Origin: CAYLGY01 sp964383325 | Lineage (GTDB): Bacteria; Pseudomonadota; Alphaproteobacteria; Rhizobiales; Rhizobiaceae | Assembly: GCA_964383325.1 (NCBI GenBank) | Contig: CAYLGY010000097.1 | Coordinates: 1-9,198 of the forward strand | Direction: 5' to 3' | Length of the DNA stretch: 9,198 nt | Shown here: positions 1 through 5,939 of the stretch, one piece after another | How the letters are laid out: each line of letters starts with the position of its first letter | Numbering within the stretch: the stretch's first letter is position 1 | Program-made: the position numbers and the translations under genes | The notes under the pieces: generated by a model | Databases searched by the model: none | Seen by the model: the letters and a program-made list of their open reading frames with translations, nothing else | Told to the model about the DNA's origin: nothing

Positions 1-415
1 CGAGCCCCGCCGAGATCGAGGTCGAGGACTGTGCTGCGCCGAACGGATCATATTCACTCTCGTCGCGCTTGGTGAAGCCGGAAAGCCCGCCTTCCTGGCG
101 CAGCGTGCGGATCCGGTCGCGCCGGCCGGTGAGGACCTTGTGCGGGTAGCATTGATGGCCCACGTCCCAGATCAGTCGATCGTCGGGCGTGTTGAAGACA
201 TAATGGATTGCGACGGTCAGTTCGACGACGCCCAGCCCGGCGCCAAGATGACCGCCTGTTTGCGAAACCGCGTCGATGACTTCCGAGCGCAATTCATCCG
301 CAACCTGCTGCAGCACGCTTTCATCCAGCTTGCGCAGATCCTCGGGGATGCGGACCTTGTCCAGCAGCGGAGTACGGGTTTGTTCAGTCACGTTCGGTTC
401 CCGGTCGGAATCCAT
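1..415 (-). CDS. dxs: 1-deoxy-D-xylulose-5-phosphate synthase, N-terminal part (cut by window edge)
   Basis: Dxs condenses pyruvate and glyceraldehyde 3-phosphate into DXP, the first step of the MEP isoprenoid pathway and a precursor for thiamine and pyridoxal; it is a cytosolic ThDP- and Mg-dependent enzyme. About 138 residues of the usual 630-640 are visible. Seen: TPLLDKV near residue 15, QTGGHLGAGLGVVELTVA (52-69), LIWDVGHQCYPHK (81-93), LTGRRDRIRTLRQ (95-107) and SSTSISAGL at 130-138. His56 and His87 match E. coli His49 and His80. Residue 129 is Gln (codon CAG at 31-29) where E. coli has His122 of the GHSSTS ThDP-site segment. The start is either ATG at 415, with AAGGG five bases upstream, or in-frame GTG at 391, which gives the more usual short N-terminus. 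It is last in the visible aroC-ribB-deacetylase-xseB-dxs series and shows no promoter of its own. Identity is certain; the start is not. Confidence 0.96.
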   Translation of the reverse strand, partial: MDSDREPNVTEQTRTPLLDKVRIPEDLRKLDESVLQQVADELRSEVIDAVSQTGGHLGAGLGVVELTVAIHYVFNTPDDRLIWDVGHQCYPHKVLTGRRDRIRTLRQEGGLSGFTKRDESEYDPFGAAQSSTSISAGL

Positions 416-478
416 TCCAGCCCTTGACGAAATAGGCCGGCATGGCAGCAAAGTAAATGAGGCGGCAGGGATCCTTCG

Positions 479-745
479 TCACTCGGAATCGAGCGGCTCG
501 ACTCCCTGCGGCTCCCCTTCCCTCGACAGGCGGATCTTCTCGACACGAGCCTCGGCGGCCCGCAAAAGCTTCTCGCAATGATCCTTCAGTGCCTCGCCGC
601 GCTCATAGATGCGGATCGACTGATCCAGCGGCACATCGCCACGCTCCAGATCGTCGACGATCTTCTCGAGCATGGCCAGCGCCTGCTCGAAGCTCATCGC
701 CCCGATCTCCGCAATGTCGCCGGCATCGTCCTTCGCCTCTGCCAT
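479..745 (-). CDS. xseB: Exodeoxyribonuclease VII small subunit
   Basis: XseB is the small subunit of exonuclease VII. Several copies bind one XseA to form the enzyme that degrades single-stranded DNA to oligonucleotides in both directions, used in repair. The 88-residue product has the family's normal length and its hallmark sequence: MSFEQALAMLEKIVDDLERGD at 17-37, followed by PLDQSIRIYERGEAL at 39-53, then a helix with CEKLLRAAEARVEKI. The coiled, charged two-helix form fits its role in binding XseA; xseA itself is not in this window. The ATG lies 4 bp after the deacetylase stop, so the two are probably translationally coupled; AAGGG and AGGG stretches precede the start. The acidic C-terminal tail (residues 76-88) is typical variable sequence. 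Pairing of xseB with dxs downstream is common in proteobacteria. Confidence 0.97.
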   Translation of the reverse strand: MAEAKDDAGDIAEIGAMSFEQALAMLEKIVDDLERGDVPLDQSIRIYERGEALKDHCEKLLRAAEARVEKIRLSREGEPQGVEPLDSE

Positions 746-749
746 CGCC

Positions 750-1676
750 CTATCCCTTCATCAGCCTGCGGACATGGGCGGCAACGGATTCTGCCAGCCC
801 GCGCAGGTCATACCCCCCTTCGAGCAGGCTGACCAGCCGGTTGCCGGAATATTGATCGGCAAGCTCGAGCAGGTGGCCGGTCGCCCAGTCGAAATCATTC
901 CCGGTCAGCCGGATCTCGGCGAGCGGATCGCGGTGATGCGCGTCGAATCCGGCCGAAATCAGGATCAGGTCCGGGCGGAAATTGTGGATTGCAGGCAGGA
1001 CGCGATCGCGAAAGGCCTCCCGGAATGCCTCGCTGCCGTCTCCCGGCGACAGGGGCGCATTGACGATATTGCCGACCCCGGTCTCCGATTTCGCACCCGT
1101 GCCGGGATAGAGCGGCATCTGGTGCGTGGAGCAATACAGGACCGAGCGATCCTCCCAGAAAATGTCCTGGGTGCCATTGCCGTGATGGACATCCCAGTCG
1201 ACGATCGCGACCCGCTCCACCCCATGGACACGCCGTGCATGAAGGGCCGCAATGGCGACATTGTTGAACAGACAGAACCCCATCGGCGTAAGCCGCTCGG
1301 CGTGATGGCCGGGCGGGCGCGCGGCCACGAAGACATTGTCCGCCTTGCGGGAAAACACATCGTCCACCGCCGCGGTAGCTGCACCGATGGCAAGCAGGGC
1401 CGCCTCGTAGCTGCGCGGGCTCGCCGTCGTGTCCGCATCGATGCTGGCAATGCCGGTCTCGGGGACCTGCGATACTACCCGGTCGCGATATTCCCGCGGA
1501 TGCGCCAGCAGGATGAAATCCGGATCGGCCGCGCTGGCCTCCACCCGGTCGAGCGTCGCGAACGCCTCGTCCTCCAGTACCTTGCCGATGGCACGCAATC
1601 GATCCGGCCGTTCCGGGTGGCCGGGCGGCGTGAGGTGCTCGAGATAGAGCGGATGCGTATAGAAACGTGTCGTCAT
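750..1676 (-). CDS. Histone deacetylase family protein (zinc amidohydrolase, AcuC/HDAC-like)
   Basis: This is a 308-residue arginase/deacetylase-fold protein of the HDAC superfamily. Bacterial members remove acetyl or other acyl groups from protein lysines, polyamines or acetoin-related substrates; the true substrate cannot be read from sequence. Seen: HPERPDRL (20-27), RPPGHHAE (120-127) with the paired catalytic histidines 124 and 125, DWDVHHGNGTQ (160-170) and SAGFDAHHRDPLA (241-253). The zinc ligands are predicted as Asp162, His164 and Asp245, with Tyr289 in LEGGYD (285-290) as the transition-state tyrosine, so it should be active. An ATG 60 bases further upstream (1736) is in frame, but MTTRFYTHP is the normal family N-terminus and the extra 20 residues look unrelated, so I chose 1676. 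It follows ribB after 129 bp and precedes xseB by 4 bp. No acetyl-CoA synthetase or polyamine gene is nearby to hint at a substrate. Confidence 0.93.
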   Translation of the reverse strand: MTTRFYTHPLYLEHLTPPGHPERPDRLRAIGKVLEDEAFATLDRVEASAADPDFILLAHPREYRDRVVSQVPETGIASIDADTTASPRSYEAALLAIGAATAAVDDVFSRKADNVFVAARPPGHHAERLTPMGFCLFNNVAIAALHARRVHGVERVAIVDWDVHHGNGTQDIFWEDRSVLYCSTHQMPLYPGTGAKSETGVGNIVNAPLSPGDGSEAFREAFRDRVLPAIHNFRPDLILISAGFDAHHRDPLAEIRLTGNDFDWATGHLLELADQYSGNRLVSLLEGGYDLRGLAESVAAHVRRLMKG

Positions 1677-1805
1677 GTCCGTTCCCGCCTTCGGGCCCTC
1701 GAACTCGCCCGCCTCGACGGCCAGCCCTTGTCGCATGAACGCCGCGAACCCTGGATGCAGCTTCGCCGGTTCAGCTTCCCTGCGCCTCGCCTCGCTTTTT
1801 CGACT

Positions 1806-2906
1806 TCAATCCCGTTCGAGCAACTCCGTGCGAACGATTTCGATGCCGAATCCATCGAGGCCGATATAGTGACGCTCGCGCGATGCGAACAGCACGATCG
1901 AACTGATCCCGAGATCCCGCAGGATCTGCGCCCCCAGCCCGATCTCGCGCCATTCATCCTCGCGCTGCTGGGCCTCGGCATGATCCTCCCCTCCGCTACG
2001 CCGTCGATGGGCCTTGCCGACTCCCACCGAACCTTCGCGCAGATAGATGATGACCCCACGATCGCCGCGGGCAAAGCTCTCCATGACCGAGGGCAGCTCG
2101 CGTCCGGAGCCGAAGACATCGCTGACGACATCCTCGGTATGGAAACGCACCGGCACTTCGGTGCCGTCGCGAATGTCCCCGAAGACGATCGCCAGATGAT
2201 GCATGGTGTCCCATGGCAGCCGGTAGGTCACGACTTCGGCCGGCCCGGCTGCCGTCTCGACGGGGAAGCGCCCGAGGCGCTCCACCAGCTTTTCCTGCCG
2301 CTGGCGATAGGCGATCAGGTCGGCGACGGAAATCTGCTTTAGCCCATGGGTTGTCGCGAAGGCGGCGACATCCTCGCCGCGCATCACCGTGCCATCATCA
2401 TTGACCAGCTCGCCGATTACGCCGACCGGCGGCAATTTGGCGAGGCGGCAGAGATCGACCGCCGCTTCGGTATGGCCCGACCGCATCAGGACGCCGCCTT
2501 CATTGGCGATCAGGGGAAAGACGTGGCCGGGACGGACGAAATCGTCCGGGCCGGCATTTGGATTGGCGAGGTTGCGAACCGCAAGCGTCCGGTCCTCGGC
2601 GGAAATTCCGGTCGTCGTCCCGTGCCTGTAATCGACGCTGACGGTGAAGGCCGTTGCATGCGGCGCCTCGTTCTCGGCGACCATTGCCGTGAGATTCAGC
2701 CGCTTCGCGTCGGCCTTGAGCATGGGCGTGCACACGATGCCGGAAGTATGGCGAACGATGAATGCCATTTTCTCCGGCGTGCAGTGCACCGCCGCCACGA
2801 TCAGGTCGCCCTCGTTCTCGCGCCCACCATCATCGGTGACCACAACGATTTCGCCATGTTCGAAAGCGCGCAGCGCCTCCACCACCTTCTTCTGCTCATA
2901 GGCCAT
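1806..2906 (-). CDS. ribB: 3,4-dihydroxy-2-butanone 4-phosphate synthase with degenerate GTP cyclohydrolase II-like C-terminal domain (RibBX type)
   Basis: The N-terminal half converts ribulose 5-phosphate to 3,4-dihydroxy-2-butanone 4-phosphate plus formate, supplying four carbons of riboflavin. The protein has 366 residues. DHBP synthase motifs are intact: DDGGRENEGDL (25-35) with metal-binding Glu30 and Glu32, HTSGIVC (53-59), YRHGTTTGISAEDR (93-106), RPGHVFPL (125-132) and RSGHTEAAVDL (142-152). From about residue 205 it resembles RibA, but the zinc cysteines are gone: positions 259, 270 and 272 are Asp, Glu and Pro where GCHII has Cys. The GTP-binding QEGRG segment reads REGSVGVG (290-297), and a basic, charged stretch (300-320) replaces part of the active site. 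The fold's tail, YIGLDGFGIEIV (347-358), survives. So it should make DHBP but not act as GTP cyclohydrolase II, matching the RibBX variant described in Proteobacteria. A separate ribA is expected elsewhere. The ATG at 2906 gives MAYEQKK, the normal start; it lies 16 bp after aroC. Confidence 0.95.
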   Translation of the reverse strand: MAYEQKKVVEALRAFEHGEIVVVTDDGGRENEGDLIVAAVHCTPEKMAFIVRHTSGIVCTPMLKADAKRLNLTAMVAENEAPHATAFTVSVDYRHGTTTGISAEDRTLAVRNLANPNAGPDDFVRPGHVFPLIANEGGVLMRSGHTEAAVDLCRLAKLPPVGVIGELVNDDGTVMRGEDVAAFATTHGLKQISVADLIAYRQRQEKLVERLGRFPVETAAGPAEVVTYRLPWDTMHHLAIVFGDIRDGTEVPVRFHTEDVVSDVFGSGRELPSVMESFARGDRGVIIYLREGSVGVGKAHRRRSGGEDHAEAQQREDEWREIGLGAQILRDLGISSIVLFASRERHYIGLDGFGIEIVRTELLERD

Positions 2907-2922
2907 AGGCTGGAATTCCCGT

Positions 2923-4017
2923 TCAGATGCGGCCGGTCTGGCCTCTGTGCCTGAGATAGTGGTCCGCAAGGGCGCAGGCAACCATTGCTTCGCCCACCGG
3001 CACGGCGCGAATGCCGACGCAGGGGTCATGGCGGCCCCGCGTCACGACTTCGACTTCCCTGCCCGTGACGTCGATCGAGCGCCGGGGCGTCAGGATCGAG
3101 GATGTCGGCTTGACGGCAAAGCGTGCAATCACCGGCTGGCCGGTGGAAATGCCGCCGAGAATCCCGCCAGCCCGGTTGGAAAGAAAATGCGGCCTGCCGG
3201 CCTCGTCCGCCCGCATTTCATCGGCATTCTCCTCGCCGGTGATCCGGGCAGCCTCGAAGCCATTGCCGATTTCCACGCCCTTGACCGCATTGATCGACAT
3301 CAGATTTGCGGCAATGTCCTGGTCGAGCTTGCCGTAGATGGGCGCGCCAAGCCCGGCTGGCACGCCCTCCGCCACGATCTCGATCAGCGCGCCGACGGAG
3401 GAGCCTTTCTTGCGGATCCCGTCCAGATAGGCAGAAAAGACCTCCACCGAGCCCGGGTCCGGCGTAAAGAATGGATTGTCCGGATGATCGACGAACTCCC
3501 AGTCCCAGCGCGAGCGATCGATTTCCTTCTCGCCCATGGCGACCAGGGCGCCGCGCACCCGCACTCCGGGAACGACCCGCCGGGCGAGCGCGCCCGCGGC
3601 AACCCGCGCCGCGGTCTCGCGCGCCGACGAACGTCCGCCGCCACGCGGATCGCGCAAACCATATTTGACGTGATAGCTGTAATCGGCGTGGCCAGGGCGG
3701 AACTGGTCGGCGATCTGCGAATAGTCCTTCGAGCGCTGGTCGACATTGCGGATCAGCATCGAGACCGGCGTGCCCGTCGTGACCAGATCCGCGCCATCCT
3801 CGATGACGCCGGACAGGATTTCCACCTGATCCGGTTCGCGGCGCTGCGTGACATAGCGCGACTGGCCGGGACGGCGCCGGTCGAGACAGGCCTGGATCTC
3901 TTCGCGTCGAAACCGGATTCCCGGAGGGCAGCCATCGACGACGCAGCCGAGCGCCGGACCGTGGCTCTCGCCCCAGGTGGTTACGCGAAACAGGTGGCCG
4001 AAACTGTTGTGTGACAT
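2923..4017 (-). CDS. aroC: Chorismate synthase
   Basis: AroC performs the last shikimate-pathway step, anti-1,4-elimination of phosphate from EPSP to give chorismate for aromatic amino acids, folate and quinones. It needs reduced FMN, which ties loosely to the ribB gene next to it. The 364-residue product has the full set of signatures: GHLFRVTTWGESHG (7-20), the FRPGHADYSYHVKYG stretch (106-120), RGGGRSSARETAARVAAGA (125-143), GSSVGA (205-210), KGVEIGNGF (246-254), RAGGILGGISTGQP (282-295), KPTSSI (303-308) and GRHDPCVGIRAVPVGEAM (328-345). His18 and His110 are the conserved histidines. Length and start (MSHNSFGH) are normal; GGGAAG lies 5 bases upstream of the ATG. It appears to be the first gene of the minus-strand run and diverges from the DUF1344 gene. 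A perfect palindrome centred about 57 bp upstream of its ATG may be an operator. Confidence 0.98.
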   Translation of the reverse strand: MSHNSFGHLFRVTTWGESHGPALGCVVDGCPPGIRFRREEIQACLDRRRPGQSRYVTQRREPDQVEILSGVIEDGADLVTTGTPVSMLIRNVDQRSKDYSQIADQFRPGHADYSYHVKYGLRDPRGGGRSSARETAARVAAGALARRVVPGVRVRGALVAMGEKEIDRSRWDWEFVDHPDNPFFTPDPGSVEVFSAYLDGIRKKGSSVGALIEIVAEGVPAGLGAPIYGKLDQDIAANLMSINAVKGVEIGNGFEAARITGEENADEMRADEAGRPHFLSNRAGGILGGISTGQPVIARFAVKPTSSILTPRRSIDVTGREVEVVTRGRHDPCVGIRAVPVGEAMVACALADHYLRHRGQTGRI

Positions 4018-4068
4018 GTGCGCTTCCCGGATCTCCGTCAGCGGGTTGTAGTGTCTTTCCTGAAAAAT

Positions 4069-4080
4069 GGAAGCGCTTCC
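4069..4080. promoter_or_regulatory. Perfect 12-bp palindrome in the aroC / DUF1344 divergent region, operator candidate
   Basis: GGAAGCGCTTCC is fully self-complementary with a central CG. With its flanks it reads TGGAAGCGCTTCCT, one base short of a 14-bp palindrome. A central-CG palindrome with flanking purines and pyrimidines is the usual form of a LacI/GalR-family operator, so such a regulator is the first guess, though none is encoded here. It lies 51 bp before the aroC ATG and 80 bp before the DUF1344 ATG, where it could act on either transcript. An 8-bp half copy, GCGCTTCC, recurs at 4020-4027 against the aroC start, where it doubles as the aroC ribosome-binding region. I found no convincing -35/-10 pair on either strand of 4018-4160. 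The palindrome is certain; the function is inferred. Confidence 0.4.
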
Positions 4081-4160
4081 TCCCGGCGCTGACGTTTCGC
4101 CATATTCACCCTGTTCAATACAGGCTACACGGAGGCGTTGGAGGGTCGGGGGAGAATGGG

Positions 4161-4427
4161 ATGCAGATGAAGGTACATATGAGGAAATTACTCGCTGTTC
4201 TGGCCGTTGGAAGCTTGCTCGCCGGCTGGGCGCAAGCTGCGGAAACCGATGGCACGATCACCGCCATCGACCGCGAGGCGATGACGATCACGCTGAGCGA
4301 CGGCAATGCCTACAAGCTGCCGGGCGAATTCAACCTCGAGGGGTTCGAGCCGGGAATGGAAGCCCGGATTGCCTATGAGGAAGTGGACGGCACCCGCCAG
4401 ATCACCGACATGGTGGTTTACGAATAG
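4161..4427 (+). CDS. Small secreted DUF1344 protein
   Basis: An 88-residue protein of the DUF1344 family, small exported proteins mainly known from Rhizobiales, with no established function. Residues 7-26 (MRKLLAVLAVGSLLAGWAQA) form a clear Sec signal peptide: basic start, hydrophobic core and an AQA cleavage site before AETDG. The mature domain of about 62 residues is GTITAIDREAMTITLSDGNAYKLPGEF and onward, a small beta-strand domain ending in QITDMVVYE. It has no cysteines and no catalytic motif. Three in-frame ATGs compete: 4161, with GGAGA five bases upstream; 4167; and 4179, with AAGG at normal distance, which starts exactly at the signal peptide. I chose 4161, but 4179 (82 residues) is nearly as good. 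It is the only plus-strand gene between aroC and fabI and converges on the histidine phosphatase gene. Role unknown. Confidence 0.88.
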   Translation: MQMKVHMRKLLAVLAVGSLLAGWAQAAETDGTITAIDREAMTITLSDGNAYKLPGEFNLEGFEPGMEARIAYEEVDGTRQITDMVVYE

Positions 4428-4439
4428 GCGAATTCGATC

Positions 4440-4468
4440 ATGATGCCGTATTCATCGGACGGCATCAT
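4440..4468. terminator. 10-bp inverted repeat between convergent genes, bidirectional terminator candidate
   Basis: ATGATGCCGT (4440-4449) and ACGGCATCAT (4459-4468) are perfect complements separated by a 9-base loop. The hairpin starts 12 bases after the DUF1344 stop and ends 3 bases from the stop of the opposing phosphatase gene, so it fills the junction and could serve both transcripts. Neither side has a run of T, so it is not a classical intrinsic terminator; it might instead stall polymerase or protect 3' ends. Confidence 0.45.
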
Positions 4469-4471
4469 CAC

Positions 4472-5065
4472 CTAGATCCATTCGACCTGGCCGCCTTCGA
4501 GGCGCAGGATCCTGTCCTGCGGAATCTCGAACCGCACCGCCCGCTCCGGACGCCAGCCGCCGGCCAGCACGAGGAGGCAACGCAGGACCCCGCCATGGGA
4601 AACCTGGATCGTGGGGCCGGAGATGCCGGCCAGCCATGCCTCCACCCGCCGGGCCTGCATGGCGTAGCTCTCCGAACTTGCGCCGGGTGGCGCGAAATTC
4701 CATTTGTCGCGCACCCGCGCGGCATGAAGCTCCGGGAAATCCTGACGGATCCGCGCTTCGGTCAGTCCTTGCCAGTCGCCATAGTCGACTTCGACGAGCC
4801 GCGGGTCCACGGCATAGCCGCCCGGATCGAGTCCCAGTTCCGCCCGGATGATTTCCATGCTCTGGCGCGCGCGCATCTGCGGGCTGGAAACGAAATGGAA
4901 GGAGCGGACGGCGCCGGCTTCCAGCACCTCACCGAGACGATGGCCATTGCGCCGCGCCTGCGCCCGCCCGGTCGAATTGAGTGCGATCTCCTCCCGGCCC
5001 TGAAAGCGCTGCTCCCGGTTCCAGGCCGTTTCGCCATGGCGGATGCAGAACAGCACCGGAATCAA
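4472..5065 (-). CDS. Histidine phosphatase (phosphoglycerate-mutase-like) family protein
   Basis: A member of the histidine phosphatase superfamily, which transfers phosphate through a phospho-histidine; substrates range from small phosphorylated metabolites to proteins and cannot be told here. With the TTG start at 5065 it is 197 residues. Seen: FCIRHGETAWN (6-16) with nucleophile His10, FQGREEIALNSTGRAQA (21-37), SSPQMRARQS (60-69) with phosphate-pocket arginines 65 and 67, Glu92 in VEVDYGDWQG as likely proton donor, and VSHGGVLR (155-162) with second His157. All catalytic residues are present. Start choice: an upstream ATG at 5131 would add 22 basic residues and overlap fabI by 32 bp with no good ribosome-binding site. 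The family normally begins just before the RHGE strand, so TTG at 5065 (or GTG at 5056) is preferred. The gene directly follows fabI and is probably co-transcribed with it. A dedicated glycolytic mutase role is unlikely. Confidence 0.87.
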   Translation of the reverse strand: MIPVLFCIRHGETAWNREQRFQGREEIALNSTGRAQARRNGHRLGEVLEAGAVRSFHFVSSPQMRARQSMEIIRAELGLDPGGYAVDPRLVEVDYGDWQGLTEARIRQDFPELHAARVRDKWNFAPPGASSESYAMQARRVEAWLAGISGPTIQVSHGGVLRCLLVLAGGWRPERAVRFEIPQDRILRLEGGQVEWI

Positions 5066-5099
5066 TGGCCGCCGAGCTGGGCAGCGATTGCGTCCCCGC

Positions 5100-5918
5100 T
5101 CATTCCTTGACCACGGAGATGTCCGGCGCATCGACCGACTTCATGCCCACGACATGATAGCCGGAATCGACATGCAGGATTTCGCCCGTGACTCCACGCG
5201 ACAGGTCCGAGAGCAGGTACATGGCCGAATCGCCGACCTCGTCGATGGACACCACCCGCTTCAGCGGCGAATTGTACTCGTTCCAGCGCAGGATGTAGCG
5301 GAAATCGCCAATGCCGGAGGCTGCCAGCGTCTTGATCGGGCCGGCCGAAATGGCGTTGACCCGGATTCCCTTGCCGCCAAGATCGACGGCGAGGTAGCGC
5401 ACGCTCGCCTCGAGCGCCGCCTTCGCAATGCCCATGACATTATAGTGCGGCATGACCTTCTCCGCTCCATAATAGGTCAGGGTAAGCAGCGAGCCGCCCT
5501 CCTTCATCAGCGGCTCGGCATGGCGGGCGATCTGGGTGAAGGAATAGACCGAGATATCCATCGTCCGGTTGAAATTGGCGCGGCTGGTTTCGACATAGCG
5601 GCCGTCGAGCTCATCCTTGTCGGAGAAGGCGATGGCATGAACGAGGAAATCGATGCGGCCCCATCTTTCGGCAAGCCCTTCGAACACGGCTTCGACGGAA
5701 CGATCGTCGGTAACGTCGAAATGTCCGGCGAGATGGGCGCCCAGCTCCGCGGCCAGCGGTTCCACCCGCTTCTTCAGGGCGTCGCCCTGATAGGTCATTG
5801 CGAGCTCCGCTCCCTGAGCTGCGCAGGACCGTGCTATGCCCCATGCGATCGACCGGTTGTTCGCAACGCCGAGGATGAGCCCGCGCTTGCCTGCCAGGAG
5901 ACCTTGTCCAGATGCCAT
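5100..5918 (-). CDS. fabI: Enoyl-[acyl-carrier-protein] reductase (NADH), FabI
   Basis: FabI reduces trans-2-enoyl-ACP to acyl-ACP with NAD(P)H, the last step of each type II fatty-acid elongation cycle, in the cytosol. The 272-residue SDR-fold protein shows the FabI dinucleotide motif GVANNRSIAWGIA (17-29), HFDVTDD (66-72), VHAIAFSDKDEL (93-104) and the catalytic Tyr-x6-Lys: Tyr159 and Lys166 within PHYNVMGIAKAALEASVRYLA. Tyr149 (TYYGAEK) is the further conserved tyrosine. ISAGPIKTLAASGI (190-203) is the substrate-binding loop. Residue 97 is Ala where E. coli FabI has Gly93, a position linked to triclosan sensitivity. The ATG at 5918 gives the normal N-terminus MASGQGLL; an in-frame TTG at 5936 would add six residues and is less likely. 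A promoter candidate lies about 37-65 bp upstream. The stop overlaps a short leader-like frame leading into the phosphatase gene, so the two are probably one transcript. Confidence 0.97.
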   Translation of the reverse strand: MASGQGLLAGKRGLILGVANNRSIAWGIARSCAAQGAELAMTYQGDALKKRVEPLAAELGAHLAGHFDVTDDRSVEAVFEGLAERWGRIDFLVHAIAFSDKDELDGRYVETSRANFNRTMDISVYSFTQIARHAEPLMKEGGSLLTLTYYGAEKVMPHYNVMGIAKAALEASVRYLAVDLGGKGIRVNAISAGPIKTLAASGIGDFRYILRWNEYNSPLKRVVSIDEVGDSAMYLLSDLSRGVTGEILHVDSGYHVVGMKSVDAPDISVVKE

Positions 5919-5939
5919 TTTCAACAAACCCCGCAATGT

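Noticed and set aside
672..2342. Long plus-strand open frame of 556 codons
   Set aside because: It runs antisense to xseB, the deacetylase gene and ribB, all with clear family motifs. Its translation is rich in Arg/Pro/Ala with no recognisable domain; high GC makes such frames common.
2907..3029. N-terminal extension of ribB by 41 codons
   Set aside because: It would overlap aroC by about 107 bp and adds unrelated residues before the normal MAYEQKK start.
2947..4014. Plus-strand open frame of 355 codons
   Set aside because: Exact antisense shadow of aroC, which has every chorismate synthase signature.
4018..4160. Possible sigma-70 promoters for aroC and the DUF1344 gene
   Set aside because: Several weak hexamers (such as TTGAAC on the minus strand and TTGTAG on the plus strand) have no partner at 16-18 bp, so I list none.
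5066..5131. ATG start at 5131 for the histidine phosphatase
   Set aside because: It overlaps fabI by 32 bp, lacks a ribosome-binding site, and the added 22 residues lie before the first core strand. Not fully excluded because it is an ATG.
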